Positions 51,580-61,464 of a DNA stretch of 64,000 nt are shown here, piece after piece; positions within the stretch are counted from its first letter, which is position 1; each line of letters begins with the position of its first letter. The stretch lies in assembly GCF_004126535.1 (NCBI RefSeq), contig NZ_PPCV01000003.1, forward strand, positions 62,001 to 126,000, written 5' to 3'. Both the position numbers and the translations under genes were made by a program. The notes under the pieces were generated by a model. The model worked only from the letters and a program-made list of their open reading frames with translations. It did not search any database and was not told the DNA's origin. The DNA comes from Propioniciclava flava (GTDB lineage: Bacteria > Actinomycetota > Actinomycetes > Propionibacteriales > Propionibacteriaceae).

Positions 51580-53148
51580 TCAGGCCAACGCGATGACTTG
51601 GACCAGCAGGATCTTCACCACGGTCCCGAGCGCGAACAGTGCCCCGTAGGCCGAGTCGATCCGCTCGTCGTTGACGCGCCCGTTGGCGTAGGCGAGGATC
51701 GCGGGCTGGCCCACGAACCCGGCCAGGGCCCCTGCCGTTCGCGGGGCCGACAGTTTCACCGCGCGGGCGGCGACGATGAGGACGGCGCAGCCCAGCAGCA
51801 GAATGAGCGCCGACATCGCCACGACGGACAGGCCCTCCCACGTGAACGCCTTGGCCACGAACGAGGGACCCGAGGCGAGGCCGACGCAGGCCAGGAAGAT
51901 CATCAGCCCTAGTTGGCGCAACGTCGCCCCGACGGGCTGCGGCAGATCCCACCGGAACGGACCCACCCGGTGCAAACCGCCCAAGATCATGCCGACGACC
52001 AGCGGACCAGCGGCGGCGCCCAGCCCGAACCGGATCCCGCCCGGAAGCGGGATCGACACGAACCCGGCCACCAAGCCGAGCAGGATGCCGAGGCCCAGCG
52101 TGAGGGCGTCCACCTGAGAGACGCGTCGCTCCGAGTCGCCGAAGAACTCCCCCGCGCCTTCGAGATCATCGCTGGGGACCACGGCCAGGACGCGATCGCC
52201 GGGCTGAAGGACCAGATCGTCGCGGGCCAGCATGTCGATGTCGCCACGCCGGACCCGGGTGACGATGCCGTGGAGGCGTCCGCTCACGTTCAGCTCGGCA
52301 ATGCTGCGCCCGACCAGCGACGGGTTGGACACCAGGAACCGCCGGAAATCGACCTCGCGACGGTCGTGGGTGAGCGTGCGCTCACTGTCATGGCCGAGGA
52401 AATCGACCGCCATCGCAACATCGTCGGGGTTGCCGACAGCCAGCACCCGGTCGCCCGGTTCGAACGGTTCAGTGGGGTTGAGGACGCGCATGGCGCCGTC
52501 GCGTTCCAGGTAGGAGAACTTGACGGCCTGCTCGCTCCAGCCCGGCACGTCGTGGCACATCACCTGCTTGGACACCACGACGCTACGGGCCGTCAGCCCA
52601 GCCTCAGCCAGCGACGGCGAGTCACCGGTCCCCGGCCAGCGGCGCGCGACGATGAACGCCACCACGGCCATACCGACGATGACCCCCGTCGGATACGCCA
52701 GGGCATAGCCGACCAGAGTGTCGGGGGCACCGCCCGTCGCCGTGATCGCCGCATCAATCGCCGGTGAGGTGAGGACGCCCGCGTACGCGCCCGCCGCGAT
52801 GTTGCGGGTCAAGCCCAGGGCGGACGCCAACCCGACACCAGCCCCCGCCATCGCCACCAAGCCGAGGATGCCCGCGAGCATCAGCCCCCACTGGCGGCGC
52901 AGGTCGGAGCGGAACGTCGTACCCGCGACCAGCCCCACCGTGTAACAGAACAAGACGACACCCAGCGACTTCACCAGGCCCAAGCCTTGCCCGAAACGGG
53001 GATCCAGGGCACCGACGACCAGCCCCATGAACAGCGCCCCGGCTGCACCGAAGCGGATGGGCCCGAACGGGATCTGGCCAAACAGGCCCCCCAGCGCGAG
53101 CACGATCATGAGCGTGAGCAACGGGTTCGCCGCCATCACGTCGAGCAC
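51580..53148 (-). CDS. Aspartate:alanine-exchanger-family (AAE) transporter with two TrkA_C domains
   Basis: 522 residues from GTG 53148 (AAGGTAGG upstream) or ATG 53136. Five or so N-terminal membrane segments, a central soluble part with two TrkA_C-like repeats (DRVLAVGNPDDVAMAVDFLG and DLVLQPGDRVLAVVPSDDL), then further segments. GLASALGLTRNIAAGAYAGV and VGQPAILAYANGR are the duplicated family motif. Likely an amino-acid or dicarboxylate exchanger. Divergent from a FadR-type regulator that may control it. Confidence 0.85.
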   Translation of the reverse strand: MLDVMAANPLLTLMIVLALGGLFGQIPFGPIRFGAAGALFMGLVVGALDPRFGQGLGLVKSLGVVLFCYTVGLVAGTTFRSDLRRQWGLMLAGILGLVAMAGAGVGLASALGLTRNIAAGAYAGVLTSPAIDAAITATGGAPDTLVGYALAYPTGVIVGMAVVAFIVARRWPGTGDSPSLAEAGLTARSVVVSKQVMCHDVPGWSEQAVKFSYLERDGAMRVLNPTEPFEPGDRVLAVGNPDDVAMAVDFLGHDSERTLTHDRREVDFRRFLVSNPSLVGRSIAELNVSGRLHGIVTRVRRGDIDMLARDDLVLQPGDRVLAVVPSDDLEGAGEFFGDSERRVSQVDALTLGLGILLGLVAGFVSIPLPGGIRFGLGAAAGPLVVGMILGGLHRVGPFRWDLPQPVGATLRQLGLMIFLACVGLASGPSFVAKAFTWEGLSVVAMSALILLLGCAVLIVAARAVKLSAPRTAGALAGFVGQPAILAYANGRVNDERIDSAYGALFALGTVVKILLVQVIALA

Positions 53149-53338
53149 ACCGACCTACCTTCTGCGCGGGGTCGCCCCGCGGCGTCAAGGCCAGTGTCTC
53201 GCGCCGGGCGCGGACCCTTCGCAGGCGGTCATCTGGCGGATTCGGCAACACCCCGGCACGACAGGCAGCCCCGCGGCAACGAGGCGCTGCTGGGCGGCAC
53301 TTGGCTTGGGCGCGCAGCGGATCGGTCACAATGGGGCT

Positions 53339-54034
53339 ATGACAACGGGCGTGGGTGGCTACGAGGTGGTTTTGGACTACCTCACCGGAGAGATCCTGCA
53401 GGGCCACGCTGCACCCGGGACGCGTCTGCCGAACGAGCGCGAACTGGCCTCCCGGCTGGGCGCCAGCCGCAGCGCCGTCCGCGAAGCCATGAAGGTGTTG
53501 CGCGCCCAGGGCGTCATCGTCACCCTGCCCGGCGCTGCGGGCGGGACGAGGGTGGCGTCCGAACCCGGCGACGCGTTCGGGCACATGCTGAAACTGCACG
53601 TCGCCTTGGACACCATCTCCAACCGGGAACTCACCCACACCCGCATGGTGCTGGAACGCGCCTCAGCCGAGGTGGCTGCCGAACAGCACGACGAGACGGC
53701 CCTCGCCGAACTCGACGCCCTGGTCGAGCAGATGACCGACGGCACCAGCGCGCTCGCCTTCAATGAACTCGACACCGCATTCCACCTGACCATGGCGCGG
53801 ATGGGTCACAATCGGCTCGTCCGGGATCTGACGGTCGCGATCCGCGAGACGGTCACCTCGCTCCTGCTGGCCGCCGAGCATGTGGCCCCCGAATGGGACC
53901 GGCTGCGCGATGAACTGACCGCCGAGCACCGCGCCATCGTGGCCGCCATTCGCGCCGGGGACGTCGAACGCGCCGGACGCCTGAGCGCCGAGCACATCCA
54001 GCACTCGCACGCCGCCTTGGGGCTGGCCGACTAA
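53339..54034 (+). CDS. GntR/FadR-family regulator
   Basis: 231 residues from ATG 53339; the longer frame upstream is in the promoter region. HTH: LPNERELASRLGASRSAVRE then AMKVLRAQGVIVTLPGAAGG. FCD domain: FNELDTAFHLTMARMGHNR and EHRAIVAAIRAGDVERAGR. Divergent from the AAE exchanger across 190 bp, so likely its regulator in response to a carboxylate. Confidence 0.87.
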   Translation: MTTGVGGYEVVLDYLTGEILQGHAAPGTRLPNERELASRLGASRSAVREAMKVLRAQGVIVTLPGAAGGTRVASEPGDAFGHMLKLHVALDTISNRELTHTRMVLERASAEVAAEQHDETALAELDALVEQMTDGTSALAFNELDTAFHLTMARMGHNRLVRDLTVAIRETVTSLLLAAEHVAPEWDRLRDELTAEHRAIVAAIRAGDVERAGRLSAEHIQHSHAALGLAD

Positions 54035-54046
54035 GGCTCGGGTCGC

Positions 54047-55024
54047 CTACCTCTCGGTCTGGAGGGCGTGCAGCACGCGCTGCCGCGAAGGGATCGCGTC
54101 TTGCGCACCCGCTGCCGTGACGGCGAGCGCCGCAGCTACGGACGCCTCACGCACGGCATCCTCCCAGGAGAGGCCTTGAGCGCGCGCCGCGGCGAGCACC
54201 CCACAGAAGGTATCCCCGGCCCCTGTGGTGTCGACGACATCGTCCACCAGGTACGGCGGCACTGTGCTCTCACAAGCCTCTTCTCTCGCAGGCCCAGGCA
54301 TCGCCACACCTCCATCGGCCAGACTGGCGGCCCGGGGCGTCATCGCCAGCGTCACGCCCGCGGCTCCCCGCGTGATGATCGCCACAGGAACGTGAGCCAC
54401 GAGGTAGGACGCTGCGGCATCAAGGTCAGGCAGCCCGGAGATTTCCCTTGCCTCATGCTCGTTGACGATCAGTGCGTCCACGTCAGCGAGGAGTTCGACG
54501 GGCAGCGGACGTGCCGGGGCCGCGTTCAACAGGAACTCCGCGCCGCAGGCTCGGGCCGCACTGGCCGATGCCACCGCCTCCACGGGGATCTCCAACTGTG
54601 TCACGACAACCCGAGCACGCGCCACCATCTCCTTCTGAGCTGGGGTGAGCGCCAAGGTGGCGTTGGCGCCGGGGGCCACCACGATGACGTTCTCCCCATT
54701 CGCAGCCACGGAAATCAGCGCCTGCCCCGTCGGATCACCGCTACGGGCCAGCATCGCCGTGTCGACACCATCGGCGGCGAGGCGCGCACTGAGCCATTCC
54801 CCCTCGGCGTCAGCCCCGACGGCGCCGATGAACGCCACGAGTGCCCCTCCGGCCCGGGCTGCCGCGACCGCCTGGTTGGCTCCTTTTCCACCCGGGGAGC
54901 GCACAAGGCTCGTGGCCAGCACCGTCTCACCCGGGGATGGAAGGTGAAGGACCCGTGCAGACACATCCACGTTCGCGCTCCCCACCACGACCACATCGAA
55001 TGCTGGCAGCTCCGATTCCCTCAT
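54047..55024 (-). CDS. rbsK: Ribokinase
   Basis: 325 residues from ATG 55024; an in-frame ATG at 55048 is also possible and no ribosome site decides. PfkB-family motifs: VVGSANVDVSAR, PGGKGANQAVAAARAGG, and anion hole with catalytic Asp DTTGAGDTFCGVLAAA near 260. Phosphorylates ribose to ribose 5-phosphate. No ribose transporter is adjacent. Confidence 0.9.
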   Translation of the reverse strand: MRESELPAFDVVVVGSANVDVSARVLHLPSPGETVLATSLVRSPGGKGANQAVAAARAGGALVAFIGAVGADAEGEWLSARLAADGVDTAMLARSGDPTGQALISVAANGENVIVVAPGANATLALTPAQKEMVARARVVVTQLEIPVEAVASASAARACGAEFLLNAAPARPLPVELLADVDALIVNEHEAREISGLPDLDAAASYLVAHVPVAIITRGAAGVTLAMTPRAASLADGGVAMPGPAREEACESTVPPYLVDDVVDTTGAGDTFCGVLAAARAQGLSWEDAVREASVAAALAVTAAGAQDAIPSRQRVLHALQTER

Positions 55025-55080
55025 GTCCGCTGTTTTACCATCGGCCATTGCCCGCTGCACTACCCAGACGGCGGCCGCGC

Positions 55081-55099
55081 CATACCTTCGGGGGGTATG
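55081..55099. promoter_or_regulatory. Probable CsoR copper-responsive operator
   Basis: CATACC (55081-55086) and GGTATG (55094-55099) form an inverted repeat around a G-rich 7-base centre, the pattern of CsoR boxes (ATACC...GGTAT). It lies 46 bp before the CueP start. A further inverted repeat CTACG-TAC-CGTAG follows at about 55106-55118. Confidence 0.5.
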
Positions 55100-55144
55100 C
55101 CTATACTACGTACCGTAGGAGTCGTCGATCACGGAGCATCTCTC

Positions 55145-55747
55145 ATGCAGCACACGCACCTGGCCCTCCCCGCAGCCGCCCTGGCCGCCCTTCTCGCCCT
55201 CGCAGGCTGCACGACACCGGCCACCCCGCCCGCCGCGCCCGCGGCGAGCACCCAGGCGTCCGACGGCACCGGCAACGGCGTCCTGGCCTCGCTGGGGCTG
55301 ACCGGGCTCAGCGGTCCGCAGATCGTCGAAAAGCTGGACCACGACCCGGCCACGCGTCCGCTCCGGATGAAGGCGTCGGTGCGCCCCGACCGGGTGATCC
55401 TCGGCGACGGCACGGCCGAGACGTCCGTCCCGCTCGCCGGTGCGCAAGAGTTCTACCTGTCGATCGCCCCGTTCGTGAACCAAACGCACGACTGCTACTT
55501 CCACAGTCTGGCGACCTGCCAGGGCGAACTGCCCCGCGCCGCGGTGCACGTGACGATCACCGACTCCCACGGCGCGGCCCTCGTCGACACCGACGCGACC
55601 ACCTACGCCAACGGCTTCGTGGGGTTCTGGCTGCCCCGTGACATCAGCGGCACCGTCACGATCACCACCGACGGCAAGACAGGAAGCGTCCCGTTTGCCA
55701 CCGGCCCCCAGGACGCCACCTGTCTCACCACCTTGCGGGTCGCTTAG
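55145..55747 (+). CDS. cueP: CueP-family copper-binding lipoprotein
   Basis: 200 residues from ATG 55145. Lipobox LAGC with Cys22, Thr/Pro/Ala-rich linker, then the CueP domain: FYLSIAPFVNQTHDCYFHSL with Cys117, TCQGELP with Cys125, GFVGFWLPRDI and the C-terminal TCLTTLRV with Cys193. Three such cysteines bind copper in Salmonella CueP. It would sit outside the membrane and buffer copper. The CsoR-like box upstream agrees. Its stop overlaps the convergent carboxylase stop by 3-4 bases. Confidence 0.88.
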   Translation: MQHTHLALPAAALAALLALAGCTTPATPPAAPAASTQASDGTGNGVLASLGLTGLSGPQIVEKLDHDPATRPLRMKASVRPDRVILGDGTAETSVPLAGAQEFYLSIAPFVNQTHDCYFHSLATCQGELPRAAVHVTITDSHGAALVDTDATTYANGFVGFWLPRDISGTVTITTDGKTGSVPFATGPQDATCLTTLRVA

Positions 55748-58700
55748 CTCTCGCCGCCGCCCACCCGGGACGCGTAGGCCTCGATCACCTCGACGATCCC
55801 CGGACGCAACTGCGCCGGGGTGATGACGCGGTCGACCGAACCGACCTCGACCGCCCGGTGAATGCTGTGGACGGCGTCGAACTCGGCGGCCACCTCGGAG
55901 ATCTTCTCCGCACGCACCGCACCACGCGCTTCGGCCAACTCCAACTGGAGCGCAGCCCGGGTGTGCGCTGGCGCCTCCCGCAACTGAGCCTCCACCGAAG
56001 CCACCCGCGGGTCGGACGCTGTGCGCTTGGCGACGTCCCCGGCGAACACGACCGCAGCGGCAGGAGCCCCGCCCAGCACTGACGCGAACGAGCCTTCCAG
56101 CGCCAGCACCGTCATGTTCTCGTTGAGGCGCTTGGAGAACACCACGAACGCTCCCCCGTGATAGCGGGAGATGACGACGAACACGATGGGGCCAGAGAAG
56201 TTCACGATCGCCCGACCGATCTCGGCGCCGTACTCCAGTTGCAGGTTCCGCATCGATTCCGGTGACCCATCGAAGCCCGACAGGTTCGCCAAGACCACCA
56301 ACGGGCGGTTGCCGGACGCCGCATTGATCGCCCGCGCCGCCTTCTTCGACGACCGCGGGAACAGCGTGCCGCCCGTGTAAGTGTCGGGGCCGTCGGTGGG
56401 AGGGAACCCTTGACGCGGCACCGGCTGGGACTCGATGCCCAGCACGCACACCGCGTGCCCGCCGATGCGGGCGTCCATGACGACGGCGGTCTCGGCGTCC
56501 GCCATGCCCGCCCAGCGTTCTACCCGGGGGTGATCCGCGTCACACACGGCCGCGATCACGGTACGGATGTCGAACGGCTTCTTGCGGTCGGGGTTCTTCT
56601 CCGCGGAGAAGATCTCCCCGACGGTACGAAACTCCGAGCCCTCGATCTGGTGGGGGTAGGCCGAGACGTCACGGTCGACCGGGTCGGTGGTGAGGGCGCG
56701 GCGCGGCGCGCGCTCCCCGGGCGCGATGTAGCTGTGCGCGTAGTGACTCATGAGGATCCGCATCGCTGCACCCAGGTTCGGTGCCCAATACTGCGCCTGC
56801 CCGTTGGGGCCCATGACCCGGTCGTAGCCGCCGATGCCGAAGTTGTCTTCGGCGGAGACGCCACCGGAGAAGTCGAGGGACTGCTTGCCGGTGAGGACCA
56901 TCGCCGAGTCGGGCGTCATCACGAGGATGCCCTTGGTGTGCATGAGCATGGTCGCTTCGGCGTTCCAGTAGGGCTGGGCGCCGACGTTGATGCCCGCGAC
57001 GACGACGTTGATCTCGTAGCCGTCTTGGGTGAACGAGACGATGCGGCGCAGCGCAGCGGCTACCCAGTCCATGTTCTCGGTTCCCGACTGCATCGACACC
57101 CGAGCCCCCGACGACAACGCGAACCACTCCACGGGCAGCCCGCGTTCCTGCGCCAGGTCGAGGGCGGCGATGATGCGGCGGCATTCGGGTTCGGACAGCG
57201 CACCCAGGCCCTTGGTGGGGTCACCGGACAAGGCGATCCGGGTGATGCCCTCGGGGTACAGGTCCGTCGGGGTCGTCACCTCGGCGACGATGATCCCTGC
57301 CGTGTTGTTGCCGGGAGCACGATCCACAGGGACGAGGCGCCCCTCGGCGTCCAGGTCGAGTTCGGTGAGCGTGCCACCGTGACCAGCCAGGGAACGCGAC
57401 AGCTCGTAGGGGTACACCAGCCCGCGCCGACGGGCACGCAGCACCTTGGTGGCGTAGTCATCCAGCGGTTGGAGAGGTTCGGTCGGCGGCGCCCCGATGG
57501 ACGCCGTGACGCCCGCGCCCGGCACGTTGTGGAACCGCACCGCCACCGGGACGGTGCCGTCCGGGGAGGCGTAGCGGCCCTGGCACAGCACCTCCTCGAT
57601 CCCCGCCCCATCAGAGAGCGGGGTGATCTTGGTCTGCAGGGCGGCGACCTCGTCCAGGCCGACATCGAACTCGGGCCACACGTGAACCCAGACATAGTTC
57701 ATGTCGAGTTTGCTGCCTGCCTGACCGCGCTCGGCGCGGGTGCGACGGATCGCTTCGAGCCCGTTCTCGACGGCACGCTCGGCATGCGGCAAGCCGAGGA
57801 GGCGCCCCTCGGCGTCCCGGACGACCGCCAACTGCCGCACCTGCGCCATCGCGACGAGGCGGCGATCCTCCGGGTTCGTGCGGGCCACGCACTCGAACAG
57901 CACCACATCCTCGGGGGCGGGCAGCCGGGTGAGGTGGAACTCGCGCAACCGCCACAGATCCAGGCGCCGTGCCAGCATGGCGTGCATGCCGCGCATGTTC
58001 TCGTCCTCGGCGAACCCGCCGGACGCGTCGGGACGGAAGGAGCGGTACTCGACCCCGCCGTCGGGGGTGCAGATCCCGACGAGCACGCGGCGCACGCCCG
58101 AGCCCCAATCCCAGGTCGCCAGCGTGGCCTCCAGGTCGATCGACACCGATGCGGCGTCCACCCCGGCGGGCCAGGCCACATACAGTTCCACGACCGCCTC
58201 GGCACCGGGGCGTCGACGGGCGAGTTCCGCGGTGACGATCCGGGCCAGCGGGCCCTCAGCCGCCAGTTCGTCGCTGCTGCCCAGCGTCGACACGAACCGG
58301 GTGGGACGCCCCTCGATCTCGTAGTTCGCGGTCAGGACGGCCCGGCCGTCCACCTGCGTGGCAGTCACGTCGGCCAAACCGAAGTCCGCGTAGTACTTGC
58401 GCAGCAGCACCTCCAGCATGGGCTCGTGCGCGCTCACCCCGTGACGGGCCAGCCGGTCGGCGAGGAAGCTCGCCGTCCACTCAGGAATGGCGGCCAGCGC
58501 CAGGATCCGGGGGGCATAGTCGGGCGCGTCCGGGTGAGCGGCCAGGTCAGCCACCTCGTCCGCGACGCCAGCCAGCACCGCCGCACGCTCGGCGTCCACC
58601 TGCGGCTGGTCGAACCAGCGGAACCGCACGGAACGCGCCACATCGCCCACGGCGGGGAACCGGAGCTGGGTGGCCCGCACCAGACGTTCCAGATGCGCGC

Positions 58701-61248
58701 GCGCCGAATCGGCCAGCCCTGCGCTCGGCGCGGGCTCCCCGATCCAGCGGTCCAGGATCCGCAGCACGATGGGCAGATCGTCGGCGCCGCGCTTTTGCGC
58801 CAAGAAGATCCGGAAGACGGCCTCATCGAGGGCGGGCGTCCGGTCGAGACTGTCGACGCCGTAGTGAGCCAGCACGGTGCGCAGCCGCTCCTGGAACTGC
58901 TCGGGCAGCCCAGCACGGTCGGCGTCCAAGGTCGTCAGGTAGCGGTGGAAATGCTCACGGTCGGAGTGGACGCGCAACTCGGTGTTGACCTGCTCGCCGA
59001 GGGGGCGGTTGCGGTTGAGGGCGGCCAGGTCCGCGAACAGGCCGATCAGGGCGATCTCACCGGGCAGGACGTCTCCCCCCGCCGCACGCACCTCGTCGCG
59101 GGCGGCCAGGTAGGCCTCGAGGGTGTTGGCCTGCGGCGTGACGTCGTAGCCCATCAGCGTCGCCGAGAGGTCGGCACGGAGCCGATCGGCGCGCGCGGAC
59201 GCGTCCGCATCCGGTGTGAGGGCGGGCAATTCGACGGTGGTCGCGTCCGAGGATTCCTCCGCACCCCCCTCGCTGAGGGGTTCGAGGCGGACCAGCGGCG
59301 CCATCGTCTCGACCTGCGAGCCGGTCATCACGAGTAGTTCCTTGACGCGAGCGTCGAACGGCGCGGCGATGACGCTTTCCATCTTCATGGATTCCAGCAC
59401 CACGACCGGAGCGCCCGCGGACACCTCGTCGCCGACCGCGACGGGCGTGGCCACCACCAGCGCCGGTGCCGGGGAGCGCAGGACGCCGCCCTCGTCACGG
59501 GAGACGCGGTGCATCACGTTGTTGACCTCGATGAGGTGAACGGGGCCGTGCGTCGCCGACACGATCCGGTACTGGATGCCGTTGACCCGCAGCCGCCCAT
59601 GGACGTCGTCGAGGCGTTGCACCTCGACGCGCGCCAGGTGGCCGTCCACCTCGACGGTGAAGCGTCCCGGGCCCGTCGCGTAGGCCGTGACGCGGTGGGC
59701 TGAGCCGCGCAGCTTCAAGTCGACGCTCACCCCGTCGGTGTGCTGCGTCTGCGGGCGCCCGCCGTGAGCGGTCTCCAGGAGACGCTCGGATTCGACGGCC
59801 GCAGCGTCCTCGTAGGCCTCGATGGCGGCGGCGACCAGCGCCACGCCCGCGTGCGCGTCGGGAACCAGCCCGCCCTGCGCGCGAACGCGATCGATCCACC
59901 CCGTGTCAGCCCAGGCCACGCCGGGGGCACCGACGACCTCGGGCCGGTCCAGCAGTTCCAGCACGAAACTCTTGTTGGTGGCGCCCCCGTCAATGACGAC
60001 GGTGGTCTCCGACAGGGCACGCCGCAGGCGGCCCAGTGCCTCGTCGCGGGTGCGTCCGTAGGCGATGATCTTGGCGATCATCGAGTCGAAGTCGGCGGGG
60101 ATCGCGTCCCCCTCGGCGACGCCGGTGTCGACGCGAATGCCGGGCCCAGCAGGCAGATCGAGCCGGGTGATGAGCCCGGGGGCGGGCGCGAAGTCACGGT
60201 CGGGATCCTCGGCGTTGAGCCGCGCCTCGACCGCGTGCCCGAACTCTTGTGGCCGGTCGGCCAGCGGCTGGCCCGAAGCGATGGCGATCTGGGCCTTGAC
60301 CAGGTCGAACTCGTTGGTGACTTCGGTGATCGGGTGCTCGACTTGTAGCCGGGTGTTGACCTCAAGGAAGGCGAACAGTTCGTCGGCGGGGTGGTAGAGG
60401 AACTCGACGGTGCCCGCGCCGCGGTAGTCCACGGCGAGCGCGAGCCGTTCTGCGGACGCCTTGAGGTCGGCCACCTGGTCGGGGCGCAGCAGCGGGGACG
60501 CCGACTCCTCGATGATCTTTTGATTGCGGCGCTGGACGCTGCAATCCCGCACCCCGAGCGCCCACGCGTGGCCTTGCCCGTCGGCGATGATCTGCACTTC
60601 GACGTGGCGCGCCCCCGTGACGAGCTTCTCCAAGAAGACGACCCCGGACCCGAACGCGCGCTGGGCTTCGTCGCGGGTCCGCTGGTAGGCGTCGGTCAGG
60701 TCGCCGGGCCCGTCGACGCGGCGGATGCCGCGCCCGCCGCCACCGGCGGTGGCCTTCAGCATGAGGGGGTAGCCGATCTGTGCGGCAGCGTCCAGGGCGG
60801 CGTCCAGGGTGTCGACGCCGCCGCGCGACCAGGGTGCCACCGGGACGCCCACCTCTTCGGCGATGAGCTTGGAGCCGATCTTGTCGCCGAGTTTGCGCAT
60901 GGCGTCCCCGGAGGGCCCGATGAAGGTGATCCCGAGGGATTCGACGAGGTCGGCGAACTCCGCGTCCTCAGCGACGAACCCCCAGCCGACCCACACGGCG
61001 TCGGCGCGCGCGTCGCGCAGGACGCGTGCCAGCAGCGCATGGTCGAGGTAGGGCCGGGCGGACGCGGGCCCGAGCGGGTAGGCCTCGTCGGCTTCGCGGG
61101 CGAACATGGCGGAGCGTTCGGCGTCGGTGTAGAGCGCGATGGTGGTGATGGGGTCCGCGTCGCGACGTTCGGCGTTGAGATCCCGCACCGCATGGATGAG
61201 CCTCATGGCGGCCTCGCCTCGGTTGACGATGGCGATGCGCTGGAACAC
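55744..61248 (-). CDS. Single-chain biotin-dependent acyl-CoA carboxylase (BC-BCCP-CT)
   Basis: 1,834 residues from GTG 61248 (GGAGGCCCC upstream). Biotin carboxylase about 1-460 (IAIVNRGEAAMRLIHAVRDL, KATAGGGGRGIRRV, FLEVNTRLQVEHPITEVTNE). Biotinyl domain with Lys622 in LESMKMES. A central 600-residue region without recognised enzymes (about 690-1250). Carboxyltransferase about 1260-1834, with SMQSGTENMDW, GKQSLDFSGGVSAEDNFGIG and NLSGFDGSPESM. The order is that of eukaryotic acetyl-CoA carboxylase; bacteria normally use separate subunits. Product likely malonyl-CoA or another carboxyacyl-CoA; substrate length not readable. Confidence 0.9.
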   Translation of the reverse strand: MFQRIAIVNRGEAAMRLIHAVRDLNAERRDADPITTIALYTDAERSAMFAREADEAYPLGPASARPYLDHALLARVLRDARADAVWVGWGFVAEDAEFADLVESLGITFIGPSGDAMRKLGDKIGSKLIAEEVGVPVAPWSRGGVDTLDAALDAAAQIGYPLMLKATAGGGGRGIRRVDGPGDLTDAYQRTRDEAQRAFGSGVVFLEKLVTGARHVEVQIIADGQGHAWALGVRDCSVQRRNQKIIEESASPLLRPDQVADLKASAERLALAVDYRGAGTVEFLYHPADELFAFLEVNTRLQVEHPITEVTNEFDLVKAQIAIASGQPLADRPQEFGHAVEARLNAEDPDRDFAPAPGLITRLDLPAGPGIRVDTGVAEGDAIPADFDSMIAKIIAYGRTRDEALGRLRRALSETTVVIDGGATNKSFVLELLDRPEVVGAPGVAWADTGWIDRVRAQGGLVPDAHAGVALVAAAIEAYEDAAAVESERLLETAHGGRPQTQHTDGVSVDLKLRGSAHRVTAYATGPGRFTVEVDGHLARVEVQRLDDVHGRLRVNGIQYRIVSATHGPVHLIEVNNVMHRVSRDEGGVLRSPAPALVVATPVAVGDEVSAGAPVVVLESMKMESVIAAPFDARVKELLVMTGSQVETMAPLVRLEPLSEGGAEESSDATTVELPALTPDADASARADRLRADLSATLMGYDVTPQANTLEAYLAARDEVRAAGGDVLPGEIALIGLFADLAALNRNRPLGEQVNTELRVHSDREHFHRYLTTLDADRAGLPEQFQERLRTVLAHYGVDSLDRTPALDEAVFRIFLAQKRGADDLPIVLRILDRWIGEPAPSAGLADSARAHLERLVRATQLRFPAVGDVARSVRFRWFDQPQVDAERAAVLAGVADEVADLAAHPDAPDYAPRILALAAIPEWTASFLADRLARHGVSAHEPMLEVLLRKYYADFGLADVTATQVDGRAVLTANYEIEGRPTRFVSTLGSSDELAAEGPLARIVTAELARRRPGAEAVVELYVAWPAGVDAASVSIDLEATLATWDWGSGVRRVLVGICTPDGGVEYRSFRPDASGGFAEDENMRGMHAMLARRLDLWRLREFHLTRLPAPEDVVLFECVARTNPEDRRLVAMAQVRQLAVVRDAEGRLLGLPHAERAVENGLEAIRRTRAERGQAGSKLDMNYVWVHVWPEFDVGLDEVAALQTKITPLSDGAGIEEVLCQGRYASPDGTVPVAVRFHNVPGAGVTASIGAPPTEPLQPLDDYATKVLRARRRGLVYPYELSRSLAGHGGTLTELDLDAEGRLVPVDRAPGNNTAGIIVAEVTTPTDLYPEGITRIALSGDPTKGLGALSEPECRRIIAALDLAQERGLPVEWFALSSGARVSMQSGTENMDWVAAALRRIVSFTQDGYEINVVVAGINVGAQPYWNAEATMLMHTKGILVMTPDSAMVLTGKQSLDFSGGVSAEDNFGIGGYDRVMGPNGQAQYWAPNLGAAMRILMSHYAHSYIAPGERAPRRALTTDPVDRDVSAYPHQIEGSEFRTVGEIFSAEKNPDRKKPFDIRTVIAAVCDADHPRVERWAGMADAETAVVMDARIGGHAVCVLGIESQPVPRQGFPPTDGPDTYTGGTLFPRSSKKAARAINAASGNRPLVVLANLSGFDGSPESMRNLQLEYGAEIGRAIVNFSGPIVFVVISRYHGGAFVVFSKRLNENMTVLALEGSFASVLGGAPAAAVVFAGDVAKRTASDPRVASVEAQLREAPAHTRAALQLELAEARGAVRAEKISEVAAEFDAVHSIHRAVEVGSVDRVITPAQLRPGIVEVIEAYASRVGGGES

Positions 61249-61464
61249 GGGGCCTCCTTGATGCGACGACGCTCCCGGATGCGGGCGCGTCGAGACGCTC
61301 CCGCGTGGGGCTGGGGACGAATCTTCCACCGAATCTTGACGGTGGCGAGTCGGCACGACGCCCTGTCGGCGCACTTTCGGGAATCAACGGCGCGCGGCCC
61401 AACACCGCTCGGCGAAGTTTGTAGAGACCCCACAAAGTGGTTTGAGGGCCGCCTGTGGCGCATC

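Noticed and set aside
54068-55144. Long N-terminal extension of the CueP frame
   Set aside because: It lies antisense to ribokinase and runs through the operator; the lipoprotein signal starts at 55145.
56410-59337. 975-codon open frame on the plus strand opposite the carboxylase
   Set aside because: Antisense shadow of a long GC-rich gene; low-complexity His/Gly/Arg composition.
60391-61464. Long N-terminal extension of the zinc-ribbon frame
   Set aside because: Antisense to the biotin-carboxylase part; no coding signal.
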